From Paenibacillus senegalensis JC66 (lineage in GTDB: Bacteria > Bacillota > Bacilli > Paenibacillales > NBRC-103111): a stretch of DNA of 64,000 nt. A model generated the notes under the pieces. That model had not been told where the DNA came from. It did not search any database and worked only from the letters and a program-made list of their open reading frames with translations. Both the position numbers and the translations under genes were made by a program. Below are positions 18,555 to 27,630 of the stretch, piece after piece. The DNA is taken from assembly GCF_000285515.1 (NCBI RefSeq), contig NZ_HE610961.1, positions 255,919 through 319,918 on the forward strand. The letters run 5' to 3'. The first letter of the stretch is position 1, and each line of letters starts with the position of its first letter.

Positions 18555-19190
18555 TTGAAGAGGAAATTTTTACCTTTATTGTCATTAATTCTTTGTCTGT
18601 TAATTCTGGTTCCTACTACTGCCGCAGCGCCAACCGTCCAGCAGGGAAGCCAAAGCGGAGATGTGTGGGACTTGCAATTTAGATTACACACTGTCGGTTA
18701 TTACCAACATTCAATAGACGGAATTTTCGGTTATCATACTTTGACGGCTGTGAGCCGTTTTCAGCAAAATTACGGTTTGAAGGTGGATGGGATCGCTGGC
18801 CCGCAAACCTGGTCAGCACTGAAGAGGGTTTCCGCCAATGCTAGTGAATTGACGATGCTGGCCAGAGTCATTCACGGTGAAGCGCGGGGAGAACCTTACG
18901 AGGGTAAGGTGGCAGTTGCCGCTGTTGTCCTTAACCGCATGCAATCGCCGGATTTTCCGGATAAGATGGCTGATGTCATTTTCCAGCCTCGTGCTTTTAC
19001 GGCGGTTGATGACGGCCAGTATTATCTGCAGCCTGACCAATCGGCTTATCAAGCAGCTATGGACGCACTTCGCGGATGGGATCCAACCAACGGAGCCTTA
19101 TATTATTTTAATCCCGTAACTGCAACGTCCGCCTGGATATGGACCCGCCAACAAACGGGCAAAATCGGCAAGCATGTTTTCGCCATTTAA
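18555..19190 (+). CDS. sleB: Spore cortex-lytic enzyme SleB-type cell wall hydrolase
   Basis: About 211 residues from a TTG start that follows GGAGGGG by 7 bases; an ATG at 18483 is open but lacks a site. It has a signal peptide (about 1-26, ending TTAAA), a peptidoglycan-binding domain (about 30-90; GDVWDLQFRLHTVGYYQHSIDGIFGYHT), and a hydrolase_2 domain with the conserved RVIHGEARGEPYEGKVAV, whose first Glu is the expected catalytic residue. SleB is a lytic transglycosylase that degrades spore cortex during germination. No ypeB-like partner follows, so it could instead be another member of the SleB/CwlJ family. Confidence 0.85.
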   Translation: MKRKFLPLLSLILCLLILVPTTAAAPTVQQGSQSGDVWDLQFRLHTVGYYQHSIDGIFGYHTLTAVSRFQQNYGLKVDGIAGPQTWSALKRVSANASELTMLARVIHGEARGEPYEGKVAVAAVVLNRMQSPDFPDKMADVIFQPRAFTAVDDGQYYLQPDQSAYQAAMDALRGWDPTNGALYYFNPVTATSAWIWTRQQTGKIGKHVFAI

Positions 19191-19230
19191 TACACACGTC
19201 TTTCTTTTATAAGTTCGGTAAAAAATGTTC

Positions 19231-19286
19231 TGTTCGGAAGAACGTATTCGGAAGAATCCTCGTCGGAAGATCGTGGTCAGAAGATA
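19231..19286. repeat. Degenerate 14-16 bp tandem repeat after sleB
   Basis: Four imperfect units built on TTCGGAAGAA / TCGGAAGATCG occur in a row, immediately before the dispersed repeat at 19283. Confidence 0.6.
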
Positions 19287-19336
19287 AAATCCCTGCTTTT
19301 TCGGCCAAATAAGAGCGAGGGCGAGCGTTAGCGCGG
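19283..19336 (+). repeat. Dispersed intergenic repeat, copy 1
   Basis: This stretch contains CGGCCAAATAAGAGCGAGGG followed by CGAGCGTTAGCGC. A near-identical copy in the opposite orientation lies at 27221-27272, including the flanking ATAAAATCC, with further relatives beside it. It is a repeat family of non-coding DNA. Confidence 0.75.
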
Positions 19337-19502
19337 AACAGCTTGCAGGTCTCCTTTGACTGCCTTTTCGAGAGCGCATTCCCTCAACCAGCGGAATAGC
19401 CGCCATGTAGGTTAGCAGCCGGATTTCCATGCATCCACTGAGCATTAGAGTGCTTCATTGGCTCCCTCGTTCAGGAAATCGTGATCAGAGTGAGGAATCC
19501 GC

Positions 19503-19636
19503 TCGTATCTGCACGGGCTCCACATTGTGTCTACACGGACCCTGCGTTGTCTGCGCGGGCTCCACGTGTCTACAAGGGCCCTGCGTCGTGTCTACACGTG
19601 CTCTATGTGGTGCCGGCACGGCCCTGCGTCGTGTCA
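19503..19636. repeat. Degenerate 21-22 bp tandem repeat
   Basis: About six units, for example TGTCTACAAGGGCCCTGCGTCG and TGTCTACACGTGCTCTATGTGG (each given here in full, 22 bp), follow head to tail with varying similarity. There are no spacers, so this is not a CRISPR array. No gene spans it. Confidence 0.7.
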
Positions 19637-19638
19637 CA

Positions 19639-19677
19639 CGAAAATCCTTCTATTGTTCCAACAGTAGAAGGATTTCG
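19639..19677. other. Near-perfect inverted repeat (hairpin)
   Basis: AAATCCTTCTA-TTGTT-cc-AACAG-TAGAAGGATTT forms an 18-bp stem with a 2-base loop. No clear T run follows on either strand, so it may be a repeat-derived hairpin rather than a terminator. The rest of 19191-20040 holds no gene I can support. Confidence 0.6.
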
Positions 19678-20040
19678 CTTTATTAGAGCACTTTGCTGTC
19701 CTGTTAAGACAGTAAGCTGCTCGTAGACGCCGTTGCCCGAACCGCAGCGAACGCCCGTAGTCCGGTCGGAGCTCGCAGCCTGGTCGGAGCCCGCAGTCCA
19801 AGCCTTGGTAGAGAAATTAAGAGTCATGACGTTGTTTTACTTGACACCTGTTCTACAGACGAATACACTGGTGCCGATGCACGAAACAGCAAGCATGCCG
19901 GACTAGTGCCTGGTGCGCTCACAGGAAGGACCCGATAAGCTGATGGAATTGAAAGCCTAGGCGCAGCAGTCCAGTATCCTCCGGCAGTCCTCATTTTATA
20001 GCGTGTGCACATATTCTTATAAGAAAAGAGGTTGTTCGCC

Positions 20041-20427
20041 ATGCCTGAAATCATTGAAGGTGTTTCCCATCTGAATGCAGACGAAGTATATGAGGTTTTG
20101 AACCAGTCCCCCGCGAACGTTTATGTTATTGATGTAAGAGAGCCGGAAGAGTATGAAGCCGGACATATTCCTGGCATTCCTCTTTTGCCCATGGGCCAAA
20201 TCCCTGAACATGTAGACAGCTTTGATAAGGATGCCGAATATATCTTTATTTGCCGCAGCGGACGCAGAAGCCTTGAGGTCGCCCGCTTTTTTCAAAGCGA
20301 AGGGATTGAGAAGGTCCACAACTACTTAGGAGGCATGCTAGCTTGGGACAAGGAAATTGCCCATGGAAATGAGCATGTAATCACAGAGTTTTCAATGGCC
20401 AATCTGAAAAGGAAAGATCAAAACTAA
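20041..20427 (+). CDS. Rhodanese-like domain protein
   Basis: A 128-residue cytoplasmic single-domain rhodanese. Family marks are VIDVREPEEYEAGHIPG and the active-site loop CRSGRRS with the catalytic Cys (about residue 80), then YLGGMLAWDKE. Such proteins move sulfane sulfur or act in redox sensing. The start is the ATG preceded by GAGG; a TTG three codons earlier is less likely. It stands alone between non-coding regions. Confidence 0.9.
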   Translation: MPEIIEGVSHLNADEVYEVLNQSPANVYVIDVREPEEYEAGHIPGIPLLPMGQIPEHVDSFDKDAEYIFICRSGRRSLEVARFFQSEGIEKVHNYLGGMLAWDKEIAHGNEHVITEFSMANLKRKDQN

Positions 20428-21168
20428 ACCGCTACTAAATTGCTTGCCCTATGAAGAACTGCTTAGCTTGAACCTAAGACGTGGTCATGGACGCCAGACC
20501 GCCAAGCTTGCCGCCAAATTTGAGCATTCCAGCTTACAGAAATCTAATACAGGTAAGATGACAGTCAAGGTTACGGATCTCTATCATCTCTCCGATCGTC
20601 TCGATCACACCATGGCAGCGAAACGATTCCAAATGTTGCACCATGTATAAAATACCTCTGATCCACGGCATAGTATAGGTGAAGACATAGTCTTCCATAC
20701 TTATCTTGATAATTTTCACATTTGATAAAAATCCAATAGCAATAACGGGAAGTTAGTGGCGGATTGGCATATTCGTGGATGCATTGTCATGAATGCGCTG
20801 TGAGCCTGGAAATTCTACTGTAGAGCAGTCAGTCCAGTCTGCTTTTCTAGAAAACGGCCTCCGCTTCGGTTTTGAACGAACTGGGGGCTCATTTTTCCAC
20901 TGGGGTAAGGAGTCGCCAAGAATAGTCCCGTTTATTCCAACTGCCTTGTAAGTAGTGAATAGAACAGCTAGATATCCGTGAAAATCAAACTGTATGAGCT
21001 GCTTCAATTTGCGAGTGAAAACAGAGCTGCCAAGGAAAAGGGTCAAGGAAAGAGTTCACCCTTGCTTCATGACAGCCCATTGTACTGGATGATCCGTATA
21101 AACGTATGACAATTCGATATTTGTGCAACTCGATAATGACGGTAGATTCAGCAAGAGAGAGCCGGTTG
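20428..21168. other. Unexplained intergenic region, possible decayed repeat element
   Basis: About 740 bases between the convergent rhodanese and lyase genes. Open frames exist on both strands, the longest a 97-codon minus-strand frame at 20753-21046, but none has a ribosome site or recognisable domain. The 20820-21040 part feels like a repeated intergenic element, without terminal repeats that I can find. No transposase motif is visible. Confidence 0.35.
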
Positions 21169-23859
21169 CTAATACGCTTTGGGAACCTCGACCTTGCGTG
21201 AGATGCCCCACTCATCGGTAAAGTAAAGCTGAACCCCATGATCCTGATCGTCGAGAAAACAGGAAACATATTTGCTGTCTCCCTTTTTCATAGGGACCAG
21301 CAGAGTGACCAGACGATGGCTGGCCGCAAGCCCGGTAGCTGCACTCAAATGCCACTGACGGGGTAATCCTTCAATTTCTGCAGGATCTACCCCCGGAAAA
21401 TCGTTATGCTGAGAGAGCGCAAGCTCGCCGGAGGAATTATAGACGAAACGCCCTTCCATGTCAGCCCGCCTGCCTGCTACCTCAAAGGAATCATTCTTCA
21501 ACTTCATGGGGTACAATGTATGGAACAACCATTGAACTTGACCCGGCTTTTCCAGATCTACTTGATCGACAATAACTACATACGACTCACTAAAGAAATA
21601 AAGCTCCCGAACAAATTTCCGCACATAGGGAACTGTGTGCTTATAAGCAGCTGTAGCATTGCCCCGAACATACCCGCCCCCTTCCCGGGAATAAGCGTCT
21701 TCAATAACGCCATAGGCATCCAGACAGAGGCTCTTATCCCCTCCGGCGTATTGGCCAATTCCGTCAATCAACAAACTGTTAGTAGACAAGGTTTGCCTGC
21801 GCCAGCGAGTATGCATGGTGCTGTTAAAAGCTATATAATAGCCGCTTTCAATTGCCAAAGGCTCTCCATAAGCATGCAGCAAAAATCCGTTTTGATCTCC
21901 ATGGCTGTGACTGATCGAGCCATAGCGGCTGCTCTTGGTCAGCAGCATGATATGCTCGCTCGGGTCATCCATTCGGCTGTGCATCGCTACCCATCCGATA
22001 TCGCGAAACCACTTGACAGGCTCGATTTTGTCAGCCGTAGGTTTTATGGGGGCAGTCTGCGGATAGTCATGCCGGTACATCATCTCATCAAAGCGAAAAT
22101 CCCACCAGCCATAGTTGTAATATTTCGATTCCGGATCGACATCCGCTTCGCGAACCTGTTCGTAATACCATTGATAAAGTCCATTGCCGGTCACCCCCGC
22201 AAACTGGCGGATATTAAATCCGGTCTTCAAACTAACCGGGTCTCCTAGAGTAGATTGGTCGCCGAAGCTGGCACGAACAGTGTCCGGACTGAAGCAGTAC
22301 AGGGGGAAATCACCGGTTTTCTGAAAAAAGGGCCTTCGGTAAAAATCAAGCCGAGTCTGCTTCTTCAACAGATTCAGCGCTTCCGTCACAAAGGCCATTC
22401 CAGTTGTCCAATACATGGGACCTTCCGCCCAGCCCCCGTCCCTGCCTCCCCAAGGAGTGTACAATCCGGCGTAATACTCCACGGTATAGTGAAGCCATTC
22501 CTTTGCCTGCGGCTCTTCATGCAGCATTGCCAGGCAGGCCGGGACGAGCACGGAGGAAAGCGAACGTACTGCATGGCTATCATAAGGCACTCTATGAATC
22601 TTGGACCGCTCTATCACATGATAGGCCACCTGAAGTGTCCTTTCCAGAAGGCAGGTGCGTACGGCACCGCGCTCATCGATGGACAGATGAGGATAGAGCC
22701 AGTCATACCCCCAGGCAATAGCACCTGCCACACGAAATGCGGCTTCGTCATTATAATCTCGCGAGGTAGTGCCAGCCACATCCCAGGAAACGGCATGAAG
22801 CAGCCATTTTTTAGCTTGCTCGATGATTGAAGCGTCCTCCAGTACGACGCCTGCTATGCTCAAATGTCTTACGGCATAGAGCAGTTCCTGGCAATCCATG
22901 TACATTTTCCTCCACAAATGGGCCACTCTTTGGTTGTTGGGATAGCGGACGGGCTCTGCGATCAGCGGTTTAGTCAGCCAAGGGCGAACGGAACGATCGA
23001 TAAACGTTTGCCAACCAAAAGCGTTAGGATCATTGGCAACTTCCTGGCGAAAAGCAGCCAACTCCTGCTCATTCAGCCAAAGCCGGGGGTGGGCTTCGGA
23101 AGTATGCTCAAATCTCGCTTCACGGGCAGGAAGCGGTGTGTGCGGAAGGTCCGCGGGCACGCAAAACTTCCTTACCCGGCTCCAGGCAGACCGGGAGTCT
23201 TCACCGGACAAAGCGCCCCTGTTATCCATGCCGAAAGCGGTTTCCGTGTTCTCGGTATGCTGACCAGCCAGAGCCTCCACACCGGCGTTTGCTTCTCCCC
23301 CGAGCGTCGCCGCGCCAGACCCATCCCTTATGTCCGCCCCTTTAGAAATGGCCGCGTGGCCCTTCGTCCCATCCGCCCCGCCTATCGCTCCTCCTTCTCC
23401 TTCCGCTCCTCCTTCCGTTTCCCCTCTTCCTTCCGCTACTCCCTTCGCTTCTCCTCTCGTTTCCCCTCTTCCTTCCGCTTCTCCATCTGCCTTCTCTTCC
23501 GTCCCTCCCTTCACTTCCTCTGCTTTCTCTTTTCCTTCCACTACCCCTTCTCCTTTTCCTTCCGCTTCCGTTTCTGCTTCCACTTCCGCCTGTTCCGCTA
23601 GTGCATACCGCCAATAATACTCTCCGGGCGGGAAAACCCAATCCGGTGTGTAAAAATTATAGGGAAGCGGTTCGATCGTGCGTGTCACCGCGGCCTCAAA
23701 ATGCTGCGAAGTCGAGATTTGCAGCACATAGCAATCCCCTTCGGACTTAGCGGGAATCCAGGTGAACCTAGGCGGATTCTCTTCCAGCCGGGTATGCTCG
23801 TCGGGTGCATACTGCACAGTCAGCTTGCCGCTTTGCGGCTCAAACAGCCTGTTCATCAT
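21169..23859 (-). CDS. Heparinase II/III family protein with a large low-complexity insertion
   Basis: An 896-residue protein without a signal peptide, so probably cytoplasmic. An N-terminal fibronectin-like segment (about 1-235, ending WSRVRKFCVP) leads to the helical DUF4962/heparinase toroid (about 250-620) and the heparinase II/III beta-sandwich with SISHSHGDQNGF (about 650). Such enzymes cut unsaturated or acidic oligosaccharides by beta-elimination. Residues about 89-224 are a Glu/Gly/Ala-rich tract that interrupts the N-terminal domain between YYWRYAL and AWSRVR. It overlaps the upstream lyase gene by 20 bases and belongs to the SDR-lyase-lyase operon. Confidence 0.8.
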   Translation of the reverse strand: MMNRLFEPQSGKLTVQYAPDEHTRLEENPPRFTWIPAKSEGDCYVLQISTSQHFEAAVTRTIEPLPYNFYTPDWVFPPGEYYWRYALAEQAEVEAETEAEGKGEGVVEGKEKAEEVKGGTEEKADGEAEGRGETRGEAKGVAEGRGETEGGAEGEGGAIGGADGTKGHAAISKGADIRDGSGAATLGGEANAGVEALAGQHTENTETAFGMDNRGALSGEDSRSAWSRVRKFCVPADLPHTPLPAREARFEHTSEAHPRLWLNEQELAAFRQEVANDPNAFGWQTFIDRSVRPWLTKPLIAEPVRYPNNQRVAHLWRKMYMDCQELLYAVRHLSIAGVVLEDASIIEQAKKWLLHAVSWDVAGTTSRDYNDEAAFRVAGAIAWGYDWLYPHLSIDERGAVRTCLLERTLQVAYHVIERSKIHRVPYDSHAVRSLSSVLVPACLAMLHEEPQAKEWLHYTVEYYAGLYTPWGGRDGGWAEGPMYWTTGMAFVTEALNLLKKQTRLDFYRRPFFQKTGDFPLYCFSPDTVRASFGDQSTLGDPVSLKTGFNIRQFAGVTGNGLYQWYYEQVREADVDPESKYYNYGWWDFRFDEMMYRHDYPQTAPIKPTADKIEPVKWFRDIGWVAMHSRMDDPSEHIMLLTKSSRYGSISHSHGDQNGFLLHAYGEPLAIESGYYIAFNSTMHTRWRRQTLSTNSLLIDGIGQYAGGDKSLCLDAYGVIEDAYSREGGGYVRGNATAAYKHTVPYVRKFVRELYFFSESYVVIVDQVDLEKPGQVQWLFHTLYPMKLKNDSFEVAGRRADMEGRFVYNSSGELALSQHNDFPGVDPAEIEGLPRQWHLSAATGLAASHRLVTLLVPMKKGDSKYVSCFLDDQDHGVQLYFTDEWGISRKVEVPKAY
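23330..23595 (-). repeat. In-frame low-complexity DNA tract in the first lyase gene
   Basis: Repeated CTTCCGC/CTCCTTC-like hexamers and longer units encode Glu-Gly-Lys-Ala-Glu patterns such as EGRGETRGEAKG and EGRGETEGGAEG. The whole insertion, residues 89-224, maps to about 23188-23595. Confidence 0.8.
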
Positions 23860-26311
23860 TTTTGCCCCCTTTTTCGTTCACGGATGCGAGCTGCAAACCG
23901 TCCGAGGTTAGCCGCAAACCCAGTGTGCTTTTTCCGGCCAGCCTTAGCGTCCCGTCATCCTCCCATTCCATCCCTACTGGGATGTTTCCTGCAGAGTATA
24001 TAGCCACAAAACGGGCTGCTGTTCCTTTTTGCCTAAGAAGCATGCCCTCCATTGGAACTGTCGGATCAATCGCGATTCCGGGAGAACGAACCTCCCACAG
24101 CTCCGAGTTAGCCTCTTGCCATAAAGTGACTGCCACAGGCTCTGGGGTAGAGCGGCCCGGGCTATCATCAAACACAGTGCCAGTTTGCGAGCGTAAGCTC
24201 TGAGTCGTTTGCCGGATTACGAAACTCCATTGGCCACTGCCAGCCTCGGGAAAGCCTGCGGCAGCTTGGCTGCCGGAAAGACAGTGCCCATGAACAAAGC
24301 GGTAGCCATCGCTATTCCCGCTATTTCCGAGCGGTTTCCAAGCCTCTTTCCCTTCTCTGTCGCCAAGCTCCTGCCTTTCAGCATGGCCGCTTGCCTCAAG
24401 GTCCGGTACTACTCCGGTAACGCTATTCTGCGGGTATCTGCCTTGAATCGGCACCCGCCGTCCTCCTTCACCATTAGGATGGCAGCTCATATCAGAGGCT
24501 TTACCAAGAAAATGGAACCACCAATCCACGCCTGAGTCCTTCTTCGGCACGTTCTCACCTTCAGCGTGCGTCCGTATCTCGAACCAATCGAGAAGCCATT
24601 CTGATGTCATCCATAAATGGCGGTCCATCACTACTCCCTCATAGGACTGCGAGGTTCGTGTCCAGCTGTAGCTGTAGTCTTGCGCGACAACGAACTTCCG
24701 GCTTTCCCCTGTGGATTCCAGCTGAGAGCGCTGGCCGATCGATACCGTGTTATGGCAGGCGGTGTGCGGATACCACTGCTTCTTAAGATGGGAGCCGTAT
24801 GGCACCGTTCCACGATCCGGTGAAAGCGGGTAATCGCGGTGATACAGCATAAGATTCAGCTTGTCAAAATGGCCGTGAGATCCGCCATGGGGACCGAAAT
24901 CGATGATCGCATAGAGCGGATTGCCGTTGTGGCGGAGTACTGCGAAGCCGCTGTCCGGCAGTAAATGCGGCGTACTCGCCTCTAAGCGGGCACCAGCCTT
25001 AGAAGTTTCCATTTCCCCGTGAGTACCGGCGGCCGGGGCCGCCGGGGCCGAGGATAGTGCCGGCGCTGTCGATGATGCTGTTGCGGACGGTGACACGGAA
25101 TCGGCGCAAACTGCGCTTTGCCTCCTGTGTATTCCTGACAGCGGGCTCCCCGGGATAACTGACGCCCCGGATACCGGCCACTCTCCTACCCCATACAGCA
25201 CGGCCTCCAAGCCGTTGCGGTGCCGGCTCCCGTACATCTGCTGATAAGCGCAGGCGGCAATGTTCGCATATACCGGCTTGCCATACCGGGCATAGCCCTG
25301 CTCAAACACCTCGGCAATCTCCCGGGCGTAAGGCTCCCTGCTGTAGGGCCCGTCATGGAAGGCCGGCAGCTGACCATCCGCCGCCGCTAAACCAGCCGTC
25401 ACATCGAGCATGCCTTCCAGCGACTGCCCGGCAGTTCCCCGCTCCGCATACAGATCATGGCCCCAGCGGGCTGCCATCTCCCCGGTAATCATATAGGCGC
25501 GCAGTACGAAAAGATGATAGTAGATGCTGCCTTCATACTCCAGCTGGTCGGGTCTTATCGCCAGCGACAAATGCTGGCGATACCCGCCCTCGCCTGCAAG
25601 CACCCGCAGCAGCTGCCGTTCCTCGCCCGCTGCTGCGTAAACACTGCATAACGCAGCGTTCAGCCAGGCCGTATAATTGCTTTCCGGCTGCTGGCGTTCC
25701 CGCGTCAGAATGCAGTGGGCTTGCTCCAAGCTCCCGGCCAGAAGCCGTACAAAGCTCGGCCACGCCTCAGGTTGGGCTGCCCACTCTTCCGGTACTGGAG
25801 CCTGCTCATCGCTGAGCAGCAGGTAAGCGCGCATCATCGTCGTCGCCCAGATCGCTTCGGTTAGCGCCTGATGAAAGGCGCGCCCCTTCAGCATCCACGG
25901 TTCAGCGCCTGGATGAACCGGGTATCGCGGGAACTGCTCGGCGTAGCGCAGCAAAATGCCGTAGCTGAACCGGGCATACTCCGGCTTCCGGGTAGCGGCG
26001 AACACGGCAGCTCCCTGCAGGGCGCAGCGGGCCATAGCCTGGTGCTTGAACACCAGCCACGCCCCGCGGTAGGGCTCTCCCTGCAGCTGGCAGCCATGCG
26101 GGCAGGCAAAGCTATGGGCGTCCCGTTCCAAAGGATCATACCGCAGCTCGGTATGATGCCTGGGACAAACATAGTGGTGCCACCAGCCGCCCGGTTCCGC
26201 CGGAATGTCCGGTGCAGCGCCGGCTTGCATGAGCGCGTCAAGCTCCGCGCGCAGCCGGGAGAGTGCTTGCGAGTGCCAAGCGAATTGGATGGAACGCTCC
26301 CGGATGTTCAT
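23840..26311 (-). CDS. Heparinase II/III family protein
   Basis: An 823-residue protein without a signal peptide. A helical toroid (about 60-370) contains a Cys/His set near the start (CPRHHTELRYDPLERDAHSFACPHGCQ split by short linkers), typical of this family's N-terminal zinc-like site. The catalytic sandwich begins near 470 with GGSHGHFDKLN and HTACHNTVSI. An Ala/Ser/Pro-rich insert of about 45 residues precedes it (ATASSTAPALSSAPAAP). It is expected to be an intracellular lyase that finishes oligosaccharides imported by the nearby transporter. Its ATG overlaps the SDR stop (ATGA), so translation is coupled. Confidence 0.8.
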   Translation of the reverse strand: MNIRERSIQFAWHSQALSRLRAELDALMQAGAAPDIPAEPGGWWHHYVCPRHHTELRYDPLERDAHSFACPHGCQLQGEPYRGAWLVFKHQAMARCALQGAAVFAATRKPEYARFSYGILLRYAEQFPRYPVHPGAEPWMLKGRAFHQALTEAIWATTMMRAYLLLSDEQAPVPEEWAAQPEAWPSFVRLLAGSLEQAHCILTRERQQPESNYTAWLNAALCSVYAAAGEERQLLRVLAGEGGYRQHLSLAIRPDQLEYEGSIYYHLFVLRAYMITGEMAARWGHDLYAERGTAGQSLEGMLDVTAGLAAADGQLPAFHDGPYSREPYAREIAEVFEQGYARYGKPVYANIAACAYQQMYGSRHRNGLEAVLYGVGEWPVSGASVIPGSPLSGIHRRQSAVCADSVSPSATASSTAPALSSAPAAPAAGTHGEMETSKAGARLEASTPHLLPDSGFAVLRHNGNPLYAIIDFGPHGGSHGHFDKLNLMLYHRDYPLSPDRGTVPYGSHLKKQWYPHTACHNTVSIGQRSQLESTGESRKFVVAQDYSYSWTRTSQSYEGVVMDRHLWMTSEWLLDWFEIRTHAEGENVPKKDSGVDWWFHFLGKASDMSCHPNGEGGRRVPIQGRYPQNSVTGVVPDLEASGHAERQELGDREGKEAWKPLGNSGNSDGYRFVHGHCLSGSQAAAGFPEAGSGQWSFVIRQTTQSLRSQTGTVFDDSPGRSTPEPVAVTLWQEANSELWEVRSPGIAIDPTVPMEGMLLRQKGTAARFVAIYSAGNIPVGMEWEDDGTLRLAGKSTLGLRLTSDGLQLASVNEKGGKNDEQAV

Positions 26312-27075
26312 CGCATGAACATGCCTCCGTTAATTTCGATCGTTTCGCCTGTCAAATAAGAAGCCAGCTCGGAAACGAGGAACAGCACGGAGCCAGCCAC
26401 ATCGTCCGGGGTGCCTTCCCGTCCGAGCGGAATGCCTTGCACAGCAGCCTTTCTTGCCGCTTCCGGAGTAAACGTATCGTGAAAAGCTGTCTGGCCGATG
26501 AAGCCCGGCGACACCGCGTTTACCGTAATGGCGCTTCCGGCGAGTTCCTTCGCCAAGGCCTTAGTAAAGCCGATTACTGCGGCCTTGCTGGCGGCGTAAA
26601 TACTCGCTCCCGGGCCGCCGCCATTATGAGCGGCTACGCTTGTCACATTGACAATCCGCCCGCCCCCGCGCGCCTTCATGCCGGGAATGACAGCCTGGCT
26701 GACAAAGACTGCGCTCTTCAAATTAACATCCATCACTTGCGCATAATGCTCCTCGCTCATTTCCTCTACAAGCATCCGTCTGACAAGATGACCGGCATTA
26801 TTGACGAGAATATCGATCTCTCCTCCCAGTGTCTGCTTGACATCCGCCAGCATCTGCCTAACTGCCTGAACGTTGGTCACGTCAGCTTGAAATGCCGCCG
26901 CTTCCCCTCCTGCTGCCTGGATCAGGGCTACGGTTTCTTCCGCACCCTCCCGATTGCTTAAATAATTGACCGCCACTTTAGCTCCACTAGCCGCAAGACG
27001 TATCGCCACTCCGCGTCCAATACCCCCGCTTGCACCAGTTACCAGTGCCTGTTGACCGGTTAATTGTAATGTCAT
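26308..27075 (-). CDS. SDR family oxidoreductase
   Basis: A 255-residue Rossmann-fold dehydrogenase. It has the nucleotide motif TGASGGIGRG (about 14-23), NNAG (about 90), catalytic Ser in VTSVAAH and Tyr-x3-Lys in YAASK, and the C-terminal TGETIEINGGMFM. The overall pattern resembles FabG/KduD-like enzymes. As first gene of an operon with two lyases it may reduce a 4-deoxy-uronate ketone formed after lyase action, by analogy with KduD or DehR; this role is inferred. A ribosome site (GGAGGAAAAC) precedes the ATG. Confidence 0.85.
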   Translation of the reverse strand: MTLQLTGQQALVTGASGGIGRGVAIRLAASGAKVAVNYLSNREGAEETVALIQAAGGEAAAFQADVTNVQAVRQMLADVKQTLGGEIDILVNNAGHLVRRMLVEEMSEEHYAQVMDVNLKSAVFVSQAVIPGMKARGGGRIVNVTSVAAHNGGGPGASIYAASKAAVIGFTKALAKELAGSAITVNAVSPGFIGQTAFHDTFTPEAARKAAVQGIPLGREGTPDDVAGSVLFLVSELASYLTGETIEINGGMFMR

Positions 27076-27220
27076 TTTCGTTTTCCTCCTTGTTTTGTCG
27101 GCAGAAGAGTGATGGTTTAATCCATTCCGCCTTCATGCAGTTCTTCATTAATGAAGCTTGTAACTTAATGAAGCCCGTAACTTCGGATAATGCCCGGATC
27201 ACAACGACCAACAATGTCCG

Positions 27221-27409
27221 AGCGCTAACGCTCACCCTCGCTCTTATTTGGCCGAAATGACAAGGATTTTATTTCTAACGCTCGTCCTCGCTCTTATTGG
27301 AGCCAAAAAGTCGGGAAAAGTGCGATCTAAAGCAAAATAGGGACGACAGCGAGCGTTAAAATTTTCATCCCCCCGATTTTGTTCAAATAAGGACTGCTGC
27401 GAGCGTTAC
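27221..27409. repeat. Cluster of four dispersed intergenic repeats
   Basis: Within the 555-base gap 27076-27630, four related elements share the core AATA(A/G)G(A/G)...GCGAGCGTTA: 27221-27272 and 27274-27314 on the minus strand, 27330-27363 and 27383-27409 on the plus strand. The first matches the copy at 19283 almost base for base. After them, a second pair built on ATCTCCTYGAAG (about 27470-27535) and a GAATTGA microsatellite (27585-27630) fill the gap. No gene is seen. Confidence 0.75.
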
Positions 27410-27630
27410 AATCCGAAACGGATAGAAATGGGCACGAAATAGACAACTCGGCCCCTCCGGATTGTGCTGAAATCTCCTCGAAGATGCAACTCGTACTACT
27501 ACTGCAAATATCTCCTTGAAGTCAGCAACTCCTGCCAATTTCGTTTCATTCCACAAAAATACTTTAAGCCCACAGTTCCTGCGAATTGAGGAATTGAAGA
27601 ATTCGGGAATTGATGAATGGAGAAATTGGG

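Noticed and set aside
19503..19636. Short repeats that might be a CRISPR array
   Set aside because: Units follow head to tail without spacers, vary in sequence and have no cas genes nearby.
20753..21046. 97-codon minus-strand frame in the 20.4-21.2 kb gap
   Set aside because: No ribosome site, no family, and the frame overlaps the end region of the lyase transcript; treated as possible repeat DNA.
23330..23641. Long open frames rich in Ser/Pro on the plus strand opposite the first lyase
   Set aside because: They are by-products of the repeat DNA that encodes the acidic tract on the other strand; no ribosome sites.
27076..27630. Possible insertion sequence remnant in the gap
   Set aside because: Repeats are present but no transposase, terminal inverted repeats or target duplications were found.
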